Shown here: positions 48,283 to 56,052 of the stretch, in pieces
Layout of the letters: the number at the start of each line of letters is the position of its first letter
Position numbering within the stretch: the stretch's first letter is position 1
From: Streptomyces sp. CoH27
Lineage (GTDB): Bacteria > Actinomycetota > Actinomycetes > Streptomycetales > Streptomycetaceae
NCBI RefSeq assembly: GCF_020181035.1
Contig: NZ_JAIQYY010000013.1
Span: 1 to 64,000 of the forward strand
Reading direction: 5' to 3'
Length of the DNA stretch: 64,000 nucleotides
The notes under the pieces: model-generated
Databases searched by the model: none
What the model was told of the DNA's origin: nothing
What the model saw: the letters and a program-made list of their open reading frames with translations, nothing else
Position numbers and translations under genes: made by a program

Positions 48283-49452
48283 ATGCGCGACGCAGTGATC
48301 GTCGAAGCGGTACGCACCCCCATCGGCAAGGGCAAGCCGAACGGCTCCCTCGCCCACGTCCACCCCGTGCAGCTCCTCGCCCACACCCTGCGCACCCTGG
48401 TCGAGCGCTCCGGCGTCGACCCGGCCCTCATCGACGACGTCATCGGCGGCACCGTCGACCAGGTCGGCGAGCAGGCCATGAACACCACCCGGTACGCCGT
48501 CCTCGCGGCCGGGTTCCCAGAGTCGGTCCCGGCGACCACCGTGGACCGCCAGTGCGGCTCCTCCCAGCAGGCCGTGCACTTCGCCGCGCAGGGCGTGATC
48601 TCCGGCGCCTACGACCTCGTCGTCGCCTGCGGGGTGGAGTCGATGAGCCGGGTGCCGATGTGGTCCAACGTGCCTGAGGGAAAAGACCCGTTCGGGCCCG
48701 GCGTCGCCGAGCGCTACCCGGAGGGCCTGGTCCCGCAGGGCATCAGCGCCGAGCTGATCGCCGCCAAGTGGTCCCTCACGCGGTCGCAGATGGACGAGTT
48801 CGCCGTCTCCTCGCACCACAAGGCGGCCCAGGCATGGGCGAACGGCCTGTTCGACGCCGAGATAGCCCCGCTCGACGGCGTCAGCCGCGACGAGTGCGTA
48901 CGGCCCGGCAGCACCCCGGAGATCCTCGCCGGCCTCAAGCCCGCCTACCACGACCCCGGCTTCGCCGAGCGCTTCCCGCAGATCGAGTGGAACATCACCG
49001 CGGGCAACGCGAGCCCCGTCAACGACGGTGCCTCCGCCGTCCTGATCACCTCCGGCGAGACCGCGGCCCGCCTCGGCCTGCGCCCGCTGGCCCGCCTGCA
49101 CAGCTTCGCCGTCACCGGCTCCGACCCGCTGCTGATGCTCACCGGGGTCGTCCCGGCCACCGAGAAGGTGCTGCGCAAGGCCGGGCTGAGCATCGACGAC
49201 ATCGACCTCTTCGAGGTCAACGAGGCCTTCGCCAGCGTCGTACTGGCCTGGCAGCAGGAGACCGGCGCCGACCTGGCCCGGGTCAACGTGCACGGCGGCG
49301 CCATCGCCCTCGGCCACCCGCTCGGCGCCAGCGGCACCCGCCTGACCACCACCCTGGTGCACGCGATGCGCGGTCGCGGCGCTCGCTTCGGCCTGCAGAC
49401 CATGTGCGAGGCGGGCGGACTCGCCAACGCCATGATCCTCGAAGGAGTCTGA
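48283..49452 (+). CDS. Acetyl-CoA acetyltransferase / 3-ketoacyl-CoA thiolase
   Basis: A 389-aa thiolase with the nucleophile Cys91 in DRQCGSSQQAVHFAA, His345 in GGAIALGHPLGASG and Cys375 in TMCEAGGLANA. It condenses or cleaves acyl-CoA with acetyl-CoA. The conserved NEAFA (FEVNEAFASVV) is present. Probably controlled by the divergent HxlR protein. Ends three bases before the convergent VTT gene. Confidence 0.92.
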   Translation: MRDAVIVEAVRTPIGKGKPNGSLAHVHPVQLLAHTLRTLVERSGVDPALIDDVIGGTVDQVGEQAMNTTRYAVLAAGFPESVPATTVDRQCGSSQQAVHFAAQGVISGAYDLVVACGVESMSRVPMWSNVPEGKDPFGPGVAERYPEGLVPQGISAELIAAKWSLTRSQMDEFAVSSHHKAAQAWANGLFDAEIAPLDGVSRDECVRPGSTPEILAGLKPAYHDPGFAERFPQIEWNITAGNASPVNDGASAVLITSGETAARLGLRPLARLHSFAVTGSDPLLMLTGVVPATEKVLRKAGLSIDDIDLFEVNEAFASVVLAWQQETGADLARVNVHGGAIALGHPLGASGTRLTTTLVHAMRGRGARFGLQTMCEAGGLANAMILEGV

Positions 49453-49455
49453 CCT

Positions 49456-50172
49456 CTACCGGCCGCGCAGGTGGTGCCGCTTGCGCCAGGCCACCACCGT
49501 GCCCAGCAGCGCCGGTACGGCGATACCGGCCATCGCGATCAGGAAGGCGGGGGAGGTGGGCGCCGAGGCGCGGGCACCGGCGACCGCGTAGGCGGCGGTG
49601 TTCGGAATCGACCCGATGGCCGTGGCCAGCAGGAACGGCCACCAGCCCATGCGGGAGACGGCCGCGCAGTAGTTCGCCGCCCAGAACGGCACCCCGGGGA
49701 ACAGCCGGGCCGCCAGCATCGACCGGAAGCCGTGCCGGCTCAGCTGCCCGTCGGCCGCCGTCAGCCAGCGGCCCCGCAGCAGCGGACGCAGCGCGCCCTG
49801 CCCGAGGAGCCGGCCGAGCCCGAAGGCCACCCCGGCCCCGAGCACCGTGCCCGCCAGCGCCGTCGCCAGCCCCAGCTGGGAGCCGAACAGCGCGCCCGCC
49901 GCCAGGTTCAGCAGCGGCCGCGGCACGAACGCCACGGTGCACAGCCCGTACGCCGCCCCGAACACCAGGGCGGCCGCGGCCCCGCCGAGCTGCGGCGGCC
50001 AGCCGTGGGTCAGCAGCCGCTGCGGCTCGAACACCAGCACCGCCGCGCCGGCCCCCGCCAGCAGGGCGAGCAGCAGCGACAGCCGGGCGTACGGGGACAA
50101 CAGCGCGCGGGTGCAGCGGGCGGCGAGTCCCGGAGAGGCCATGGCGGTGCCAGAGCGGTGGGCATCGAGCAT
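49456..50172 (-). CDS. VTT-domain (TVP38/TMEM64-like) membrane protein
   Basis: A 238-aa protein with about six hydrophobic segments and the VTT/SNARE-associated signature: FGAAYGLCTVAFVPRPLLNLAAGALFG and RLFPGVPFWAANYCAAVSRM, IGSIPNTAAYAVAG. DedA/VTT proteins are implicated in lipid-carrier or phospholipid movement across the membrane; with uppP nearby, a cell-envelope role is plausible but unproven. Confidence 0.82.
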   Translation of the reverse strand: MLDAHRSGTAMASPGLAARCTRALLSPYARLSLLLALLAGAGAAVLVFEPQRLLTHGWPPQLGGAAAALVFGAAYGLCTVAFVPRPLLNLAAGALFGSQLGLATALAGTVLGAGVAFGLGRLLGQGALRPLLRGRWLTAADGQLSRHGFRSMLAARLFPGVPFWAANYCAAVSRMGWWPFLLATAIGSIPNTAAYAVAGARASAPTSPAFLIAMAGIAVPALLGTVVAWRKRHHLRGR

Positions 50173-50242
50173 CCGGTGACATTAACCGACACACGCGTGT
50201 GATCGCCGTCAGGGGTCTCCCCGCAGTGGGAGACCCCTTCGC

Positions 50243-51394
50243 TCACGCGGCGAGCGCGTGACCAGGGTGCAGGACCACCTTGGTGTAGCCCTCGATCCGC
50301 TTGTCGAACTTCTCGTACGCCTGCGGCGCCTGGTCCAGCGGCAGCTCGTGGGAGACCACGAAGCTCGGCTGGGCCCGCCCGGCGATGATCAGGTCGCGCA
50401 GCTGGCGGTTGTACCGCTTGACGTTGCACTGGCCGGTGCCCATCTGCTGGCCCTTCTCGAACATCTTGCCGATGGAGACGAGCAGTTGGCCGTGCCTGGC
50501 GTGATCGTCGGGTCCGCCCGGGTCGGACGGCACGTACAGGCCCGGCACGCCGAGCATGCCGGTGGGCCGGACCGTCTCGACGAGCTCGTTGAGGACGATC
50601 GCGGGCTCCTCGTGGCTGGCGTCGTGCGCCTGGGCCTGGTAGCCGACGGCGTCGACGCCCTTGTCGGTGCCCTCGCCTCCGGTCTGTTCCTTGATCTGTG
50701 CCGCCGGGTCGCCCTTGGTGAAGTCGACGGGGATGGCGCCGATCTCCTCGGCCTTGGCGAGCCGCTCGGGCACCCGGTCCACGGAGAAGACCTTCGAGGC
50801 ACCGCGCAGCAGCGCCGAGTAGGCGGCCATCAGGCCCACCGGTCCGGCGCCGTAGACGGCCACGCTCTCACCGGGGGACACCTGGGCGAGTTCGCAGCCG
50901 TGGTAGCCGGTCGGGAAGATGTCGGCCAGCAGCACGAAGTCGGTCTCGAACTCCTCGCCCGGCGGCAGCTTCAGGCAGTTGAAATCGGCGAACGGCACCC
51001 GCAGCAGCTCGGCCTGGCCGCCCTTGTACGGGCCCATCGCCACATAGCCGTAGGCCCCGCCGGCGAATCCGGGGTTGACCGTCAGGCAGAAGCCGGTCTT
51101 CCCGGCGAGACAGTTCTTGCAGAATCCGCAGGCGACGTTGAAGGGCATCACGACCCGGTCGCCCTTGGCCAGGGAGGTCACACCGGCGCCGACCTCCTCG
51201 ATGATGCCGAGGTTCTCGTGTCCGAAGACGATGCCCGCCTCGGCTGCCGTGCGGCCCTCGTACATGTGCAGGTCCGAGCCGCATATGGCGGACGACGTGA
51301 CCCGTACGAGCACATCGTTGGGGTGCTGGATCCCAGGATCCTCGACGTCCTTCACCTGCACGCTGAAGGGTTCTTCGTAGACGACGGCTTTCAT
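50243..51394 (-). CDS. Zinc-dependent dehydrogenase, glutathione-independent formaldehyde dehydrogenase type
   Basis: A 383-aa medium-chain dehydrogenase: catalytic zinc region AICGSDLHMYEGR and GHENLG, structural zinc cysteines CGFCKNCLAGKTGFC, coenzyme loop VAVYGAGPVGLMAAYSAL. The insert and C-terminus match the FdhA-like group that oxidises formaldehyde or related aldehydes without glutathione. A strong GGAGGTGA lies seven bases before ATG 51394; the frame runs much farther upstream, but only as antisense of the tuf gene. Confidence 0.88.
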   Translation of the reverse strand: MKAVVYEEPFSVQVKDVEDPGIQHPNDVLVRVTSSAICGSDLHMYEGRTAAEAGIVFGHENLGIIEEVGAGVTSLAKGDRVVMPFNVACGFCKNCLAGKTGFCLTVNPGFAGGAYGYVAMGPYKGGQAELLRVPFADFNCLKLPPGEEFETDFVLLADIFPTGYHGCELAQVSPGESVAVYGAGPVGLMAAYSALLRGASKVFSVDRVPERLAKAEEIGAIPVDFTKGDPAAQIKEQTGGEGTDKGVDAVGYQAQAHDASHEEPAIVLNELVETVRPTGMLGVPGLYVPSDPGGPDDHARHGQLLVSIGKMFEKGQQMGTGQCNVKRYNRQLRDLIIAGRAQPSFVVSHELPLDQAPQAYEKFDKRIEGYTKVVLHPGHALAA

Positions 51395-51721
51395 CTGTGT
51401 CACCTCCGCGCCGAGCGCTGCCCGTACCTCCAGGCAACGCCCGTACGAAGGGGCACGCAACCGGCGCCCGCCGCGAAAATCGTTCGACGCCGGGCACCGC
51501 GTCGGCGATGATCGACGCCATGTTCCGGTACGCCTTCCTCCTCGCAGCATCCGCCGTCGCGGATGCGCCGAAGGCTGCCGTCCCGCTCCTCGTGGCCGCT
51601 GTCGACGGCGCCCGAAGCTGACCCTCTCCGGAACGTCCGGCGGACCCCGCAGGGGGAGGGTCGGCCAGTCCCCGGGGTCCGGATTTCTCCCTTCACGGCT
51701 GAGAGGCTTCGAGGTACAGCC
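51395..51721. other. Intergenic region between divergent fdh-like and tuf genes
   Basis: 327 bp carrying the promoters of two divergent genes. No reliable -35/-10 pair, operator or small gene was found by eye. The stretch 51650-51720 has the runs GGAGGG and GAGAGG expected close to the tuf ribosome site. Confidence 0.4.
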
Positions 51722-52900
51722 ATGTCCAAAACGGCCTACGTGCGCACCAAGCCGCACCTGAACATCGGCACCATGGGTCATGTCGACCACGGCAAGACCA
51801 CCCTGACCGCCGCCATCACCAAGGTCCTCGCCGAGCGCGGCACCGGCACGTTCGTCCCGTTCGACCGGATCGACCGGGCCCCGGAGGAGGCCGCCCGCGG
51901 GATCACCATCAACATCGCGCACGTCGAGTACGAGACCGACACCCGGCACTACGCCCACGTGGACATGCCGGGCCACGCCGACTACATCAAGAACATGGTC
52001 ACCGGCGCCGCGCAGCTCGACGGGGCGATCCTCGTCGTCTCCGCGCTCGACGGGATCATGCCGCAGACCGCCGAGCACGTGCTGCTCGCCCGGCAGGTGG
52101 GCGTGGACCACATCGTCGTCGCGCTCAACAAGGCGGACGGCACGCAGGACGAGGAGTTGATCGACCTGGTCGAGCTGGAGGTCCGCGACCTGCTCACGGC
52201 GCAGGGCTATCCCGGGGACGCCGTGCCGGTCGTACGGGTCTCCGGGCTCCGGGCGCTGGCGGGCGACCCGCGCTGGACGGCGTCGATCGAGGCGCTGCTC
52301 GACGCGGTGGACACCTACGTGCCCATGCCCGAGCGGTATCTGGACGCGCCGTTCCTGCTGCCCGTGGAGAACGTGCTCACCATCACCGGCCGGGGCACGG
52401 TGGTCACCGGCGCGGTGGAGCGGGGCACGCTCCGCCTGGGGGACCGGGTGTCCGTGCTGGGTGCCGACATCGAGACCGTCGTCACCGGGCTGGAGACCTT
52501 CGGCAAGCCGATGGCGGAGGCCCAGGCCGGGGACAACGTGGCGGTCCTGCTGCGGGGCGTGCCCCGGGATGCCGTCCGGCGCGGGCACGTCGTGGCGGCT
52601 CCGGGGAGCGTCGTGCCGGCCCGGCGGTTCTCGGCGCGGGTGTATCTGCTGTCGGGACGCGAGGGCGGTCGTACGACGCCGGTCGCGAGCGGGTACCGGC
52701 CGCAGTTCTACATCCGTACGGCGGACGTGGTCGGGGACGTCGACCTCGGCGAGGCCGGGGCCGCCCGGCCCGGAGACACCGTGGAGATGTGTGTCGAGCT
52801 GGGACGGGAGGTTCCCCTGGAGCCCGGTCTGGGGTTCGCCATCCGTGAGGGCGGGCGGACCGTGGGGGCGGGGACGGTGACCGATGTCCACAATGGATGA
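51722..52900 (+). CDS. tuf3: Divergent elongation factor Tu (Tuf3 type)
   Basis: A 392-aa translation GTPase: G1 GHVDHGKTT (residues 19-27), switch region GITINIAHVEYETD, G3 DMPGHADY, G4 NKAD, domains II (GRGTVVTGAVERGTLRLGD) and III. In housekeeping EF-Tu the G3 and G4 motifs read DCPGHADY and NKCD, so Met and Ala replace conserved Cys residues. Streptomyces have a main tuf1 in the str operon and a second divergent tuf3, known in S. coelicolor to respond to stringent conditions. GAGG precedes the ATG. No ribosomal-protein genes surround it, as expected for tuf3. Confidence 0.9.
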   Translation: MSKTAYVRTKPHLNIGTMGHVDHGKTTLTAAITKVLAERGTGTFVPFDRIDRAPEEAARGITINIAHVEYETDTRHYAHVDMPGHADYIKNMVTGAAQLDGAILVVSALDGIMPQTAEHVLLARQVGVDHIVVALNKADGTQDEELIDLVELEVRDLLTAQGYPGDAVPVVRVSGLRALAGDPRWTASIEALLDAVDTYVPMPERYLDAPFLLPVENVLTITGRGTVVTGAVERGTLRLGDRVSVLGADIETVVTGLETFGKPMAEAQAGDNVAVLLRGVPRDAVRRGHVVAAPGSVVPARRFSARVYLLSGREGGRTTPVASGYRPQFYIRTADVVGDVDLGEAGAARPGDTVEMCVELGREVPLEPGLGFAIREGGRTVGAGTVTDVHNG

Positions 52901-53746
52901 GTGAACGAATCGATACCCGTGCTCCGCACCACCGACCACGGCACCGCCAAGCTCATGCCCGATGTCGACCGTGCGCGGGCCTGGCTGCTCACGGTCGACG
53001 GGGCGCCGCAGTCGTACGTCGATCTCGATGATCCGGCGCATCTGGAGTTCGAGTACGCGCGGCGGCTCGGGTATGTGCTGGATGCCGTGGCCGAGGCCGG
53101 GCGGGCGCTGGACGTGGTGCATCTGGGCGGGGGCGCGCTGACGCTGCCGCGGTATGTGGCGGCCACCCGGCCCGGCTCACGGCAGGACGTCGTCGAGGCC
53201 GACGCGGGGTTGCTGGACCTGGTCGCCGAGCATCTGCCGTTGCCGGCCGGCTCGGGTGTCGCGCTGCACGCGGCCGACGCCCGGGCCTGGCTGGAGGGGG
53301 CGCCGGACGATCACGCGGACGTGCTGATCGCCGACGTCTTCGGCGGCTCCCGGGTGCCCGCCCATCTCACCACGCTGGCCTACGCCCGTGCGGCCGAGCG
53401 GGTGCTGCGGGCGGACGGTGTGTATCTGGCCAACCTGGCCGACCAGGCGCCGTTCGCCTTCCTGCGGTCCCAACTGGCCACGTTCGCCGAGTATTTCGAG
53501 GAGCTGGTGCTGATCGCCGAGCCCGGTGTGCTGCGCGGGCGGCGGTTCGGCAACGCGGTGCTGGCCGCCTCGCACCGGCCCCTGGACATCGCCGCCCTGG
53601 CCCGGCGCTGCGCGGCGGACGCGTTTCCGGCGCGGGTCGAACACGGGGCGGGGGTGCGGGAGTTCATCGATGGCGCGCGGGCGGTCGAGGAGGCGGACGC
53701 CGTGCCGTCGCCCGAGCCCCCGGCCGGGGCGTTCGGCATCGGCTGA
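52901..53746 (+). CDS. Spermidine-synthase-like methyltransferase-fold protein
   Basis: A 281-aa protein with GTG start immediately after the tuf3 stop: DVVHLGGGALTLPRYVAA (SAM-type loop), VEADAGLLDLVAEHL, HAADARAWLEG, ADVLIADVFGGSRVPAHL. This is the polyamine-synthase fold without the usual gatekeeper signatures I can check. Actual product unknown. Contiguity with tuf3 suggests co-transcription. Confidence 0.78.
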   Translation: MNESIPVLRTTDHGTAKLMPDVDRARAWLLTVDGAPQSYVDLDDPAHLEFEYARRLGYVLDAVAEAGRALDVVHLGGGALTLPRYVAATRPGSRQDVVEADAGLLDLVAEHLPLPAGSGVALHAADARAWLEGAPDDHADVLIADVFGGSRVPAHLTTLAYARAAERVLRADGVYLANLADQAPFAFLRSQLATFAEYFEELVLIAEPGVLRGRRFGNAVLAASHRPLDIAALARRCAADAFPARVEHGAGVREFIDGARAVEEADAVPSPEPPAGAFGIG

Positions 53747-53851
53747 CGCCGTGGACCGGGGCCGCCGGTCCGGCGAAGTCGGCCTTTCCGGGCACCCGTT
53801 GCAGGTTCGCTTCGAGGAGGGCGAGCGTGACGCGGGGTCAGGGGAGTCGGC

Positions 53852-53882
53852 GCCCTTGCCCCACGTGACGTGGGGCAAGGGC
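53852..53882. terminator. Bidirectional hairpin terminator
   Basis: A perfect 13-bp stem GCCCTTGCCCCAC / GTGGGGCAAGGGC with loop GTGAC, between the spermidine-synthase-like gene and the convergent membrane protein gene. Confidence 0.75.
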
Positions 53883-53893
53883 CGAAGCGGTGG

Positions 53894-54910
53894 TCATGAG
53901 TGCGACGGGGTCCCGTGGAGCCGGATCGTGCTCATGATCTCCATGACCGTCTTGTCCGGCACTTCCCCGGTGACTCCCGTGGCGCCGTAGAAGTCCCAGG
54001 AGACGTAGTCGTCCTGAGAGTTCTTGAAGCCGAAGGTGACGGCCTTGCCGTCGCTGGCGCACTTCGACTTGCCCTTCTGCGGGCTGTTGTGCGACCGGGC
54101 CCAGGCGTAACTGCCGGCGATGCCCGAGTTCGTTGTGAACTGCGTGGCCTTCTTGTCGTAGGTGATGCTCTTCTTGTCCGGCTGGGTGTAGCCGCCGTAG
54201 ACCCACCAGGCCGGTGTGTTGACCGCGACCTGGTCCGCGCTGCCGGCACCGCTGGCGCCCTTGGAGCCCACGGCCGCCAGCGAGGTGTCCTCCAGGCGGC
54301 CGTCGTGGTTGTCGTCCGCCGAGCACCACTTGGGCTGGTCCTCGGCGGTGCCCGACATCACGATGATCGGCTTGGTGCCGTCGCCCTTGTTGTCCGTGAA
54401 CCCGATCTCCATGTCGGGGGACTGCACCGTCCAGTTCGCGGGCACGTCGTAGGCGATGCCCCACTTGGGGTTCACCACGACCTTCCAGCCGGCGATGGTG
54501 GGCTTCTCCGTGTTGACGCCGCGCGGGTCGTCCGTCACGGACGGGGTGGGCGAGGGCTGGGTCGTCGGCGACTGGCTCGCGTGCCCGCCTTTGCCGGCCG
54601 TGTCGTCCTTCTTGCCGCCCTTGCCGAGGACGAGGTATCCGGTCACGCCGGCGGCGACCACGACCGCCGCCGCCGCGACGATCGCGATCACCTTCGTACG
54701 GCCGCCGCCTCCGCCCTGCGGCGGCTGCGGAACCGGCACGGTGGGCGGCTGCGGCTGCCCCCACTGCGGCTGCTGACCGTACGGGCCGCCCTGCGGGTAC
54801 TGCTGGTACCCGGGCTGCTGGTACGGGTTCGGCTGCTGGTAACCCGGCTGCTGATACGGGTTCTGCTGCGGGTTCGGCGCGCCCCCTGGCGGCTGCTGAT
54901 CTGGCCACAT
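53894..54910 (-). CDS. Membrane-anchored protein with Gln/Pro/Tyr-rich cytoplasmic head
   Basis: A 338-aa protein: residues 1-70 are low-complexity YQQPGYQQPNPYQQPG repeats, one helix near 75-95 (VIAIVAAAAVVVAAGVTGYLVLG), a Thr/Pro linker, then an extracytoplasmic domain of about 215 residues with WKVVVNPKWGIAYDVPANWTV and two Cys that may pair. This build is common in actinobacterial cell-surface proteins of unknown role. Confidence 0.72.
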   Translation of the reverse strand: MWPDQQPPGGAPNPQQNPYQQPGYQQPNPYQQPGYQQYPQGGPYGQQPQWGQPQPPTVPVPQPPQGGGGGRTKVIAIVAAAAVVVAAGVTGYLVLGKGGKKDDTAGKGGHASQSPTTQPSPTPSVTDDPRGVNTEKPTIAGWKVVVNPKWGIAYDVPANWTVQSPDMEIGFTDNKGDGTKPIIVMSGTAEDQPKWCSADDNHDGRLEDTSLAAVGSKGASGAGSADQVAVNTPAWWVYGGYTQPDKKSITYDKKATQFTTNSGIAGSYAWARSHNSPQKGKSKCASDGKAVTFGFKNSQDDYVSWDFYGATGVTGEVPDKTVMEIMSTIRLHGTPSHS

Positions 54911-55037
54911 GGCCAGTAACCCTAGTGCCGCCACGGACACGATTCGGTCACCGGCCCTCGTCAGGGTGGTAGCGAAGTGCGGCCGGGCGCGGATCCGTGC
55001 TGGTCGGTCTCTGCTGCCCGCGAGCGACATGTCGGTC

Positions 55038-55088
55038 ATGAGCGCAGACCGGATGTCGATCGGCGAGATGCTTGCCGCCGCCACCTGA
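55038..55088 (+). pseudogene. Remnant duplicating the start of the downstream hotdog gene
   Basis: An ATG opens MSADRMSIGEMLAAAT then a stop. The core SIGEMLAAA closely matches the true start of the gene at 55165 (SMGEMLAAS). It is therefore a leftover of a duplication or rearrangement, or a short upstream ORF derived from one. Confidence 0.45.
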
Positions 55089-55141
55089 GGGGCTTCTTCC
55101 GGCCTGAGGGGCGAGCGTGAGAGAGGGCTGGCCGATTTCCC

Positions 55142-55153
55142 TACTCATGAGTA
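55142..55153. promoter_or_regulatory. TACTCATGAGTA palindrome
   Basis: A perfect 12-bp palindrome 11 bp upstream of the ATG at 55165, overlapping the -10-like TAACAT (55152-55157). TetR and MarR regulators often use such ACTCATGAGT sites. Confidence 0.5.
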
Positions 55154-55164
55154 ACATCGCGCTC

Positions 55165-55617
55165 ATGACAGTTGACAGCGCCTCGATGGGCGAAATGCTG
55201 GCCGCCTCGGTTCCGATGGTGCGGACCCTGAACCTTGAGTTCATCGAGGTCTCTCCGGAGCGTGCCGTGCTCCGGCTTCCGGACCAGCCGGACTTTCACA
55301 ATCACATTGGCGGTCCCCATGCCGGAGCCATGTTCACCTTGGCCGAGTCCGCCAGCGGTGCCATCGTCCTCACTGCCTTCGGGGACCAACTCTCTCGCGC
55401 GGTACCGCTCGCGGTGCGGGCCGAGATCGACTACAAGAAGCTGGCCATGGGGGCAGTGACGGCCACGGCGACCCTGGGGCGCCCGGCAGCCGAGGTCGTT
55501 GCCGAACTCGACGCGGGCAACCGTCCGGAGTTTCCGGTCAGCATCGCCGTTCAACGCGAGGACGGGGCCGTCACGGGCGAGATGACCGTGGTGTGGACCT
55601 TGAGACTGAACGGTTGA
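55165..55617 (+). CDS. Hotdog-fold thioesterase-like protein (DUF4442/PaaI type)
   Basis: A 150-aa hotdog protein: SMGEMLAASVPMVRTLNLEFIEVSPERAVLRLPDQPDF and the catalytic-loop signature NHIGGPHAGAMFTLAESASG. Related enzymes hydrolyse acyl-CoA. The ATG at 55165 is chosen with the -10-like TAACAT seven bases upstream and no ribosome site (leaderless); ATG 55147 is an alternative. A palindrome covers the promoter. Confidence 0.8.
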   Translation: MTVDSASMGEMLAASVPMVRTLNLEFIEVSPERAVLRLPDQPDFHNHIGGPHAGAMFTLAESASGAIVLTAFGDQLSRAVPLAVRAEIDYKKLAMGAVTATATLGRPAAEVVAELDAGNRPEFPVSIAVQREDGAVTGEMTVVWTLRLNG

Positions 55618-55621
55618 GGGG

Positions 55622-55920
55622 TTGTGCGGCCGCCGGGAGGTGGTGGCAGTCCTCTTGGAGGACGCCCGGGAAGCCGCACCCGTGCACGCGGACGTGAGCA
55701 CCAACGCCCGTGCGACGGTCCGGTGGACGACACCCGACGGCCGCACACGCACTGGCCGGGCCGAGGTGCCCGCGCATGCCTCTGCGGGGATGCGTGTGCC
55801 TGTGTGGACGAGATGCGCAGCAGAGTTGCCCCCGGACCCTGCTGCGCAATCGCGGGACGCGGCCGGTGATGCCACGGGAGGCGCACGGGGACCGGGTGTG
55901 ACCGGATGCGAGGGGAGTCA
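55622..55920 (+). pseudogene. Fragment of an Rv1733c-like membrane protein
   Basis: The plus frame reads VVAVLLEDAREAAPVHADVSTNARATVRWTTPDGRTRTGRAEVPAHASAGMRVPVWT, the soluble middle domain of Rv1733c-family proteins, which normally sits between two membrane helices. Here neither helix nor a sensible start is present, and the frame dissolves after about 55900. It is a truncated remnant. The whole 435-bp gap to the next gene contains nothing else I can support. Confidence 0.55.
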
Positions 55921-56052
55921 GGCCGGACATCCGGCAATCCGCACGCGAAGTGCACCCGAGACTTCGGCACCCCACAGGCTGCGCGGCCGCGAGTGCGCTG
56001 CCGGAAATCACGTAGAGATCGTCGCGTTACGAGCCGCACTTAACGTCCCCTC

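Noticed and set aside
50243..53122. A 959-codon minus-strand frame spanning the dehydrogenase and tuf3
   Set aside because: Only the part from 51394 onward encodes the dehydrogenase; the rest is the antisense shadow of tuf3 and the intergenic region.
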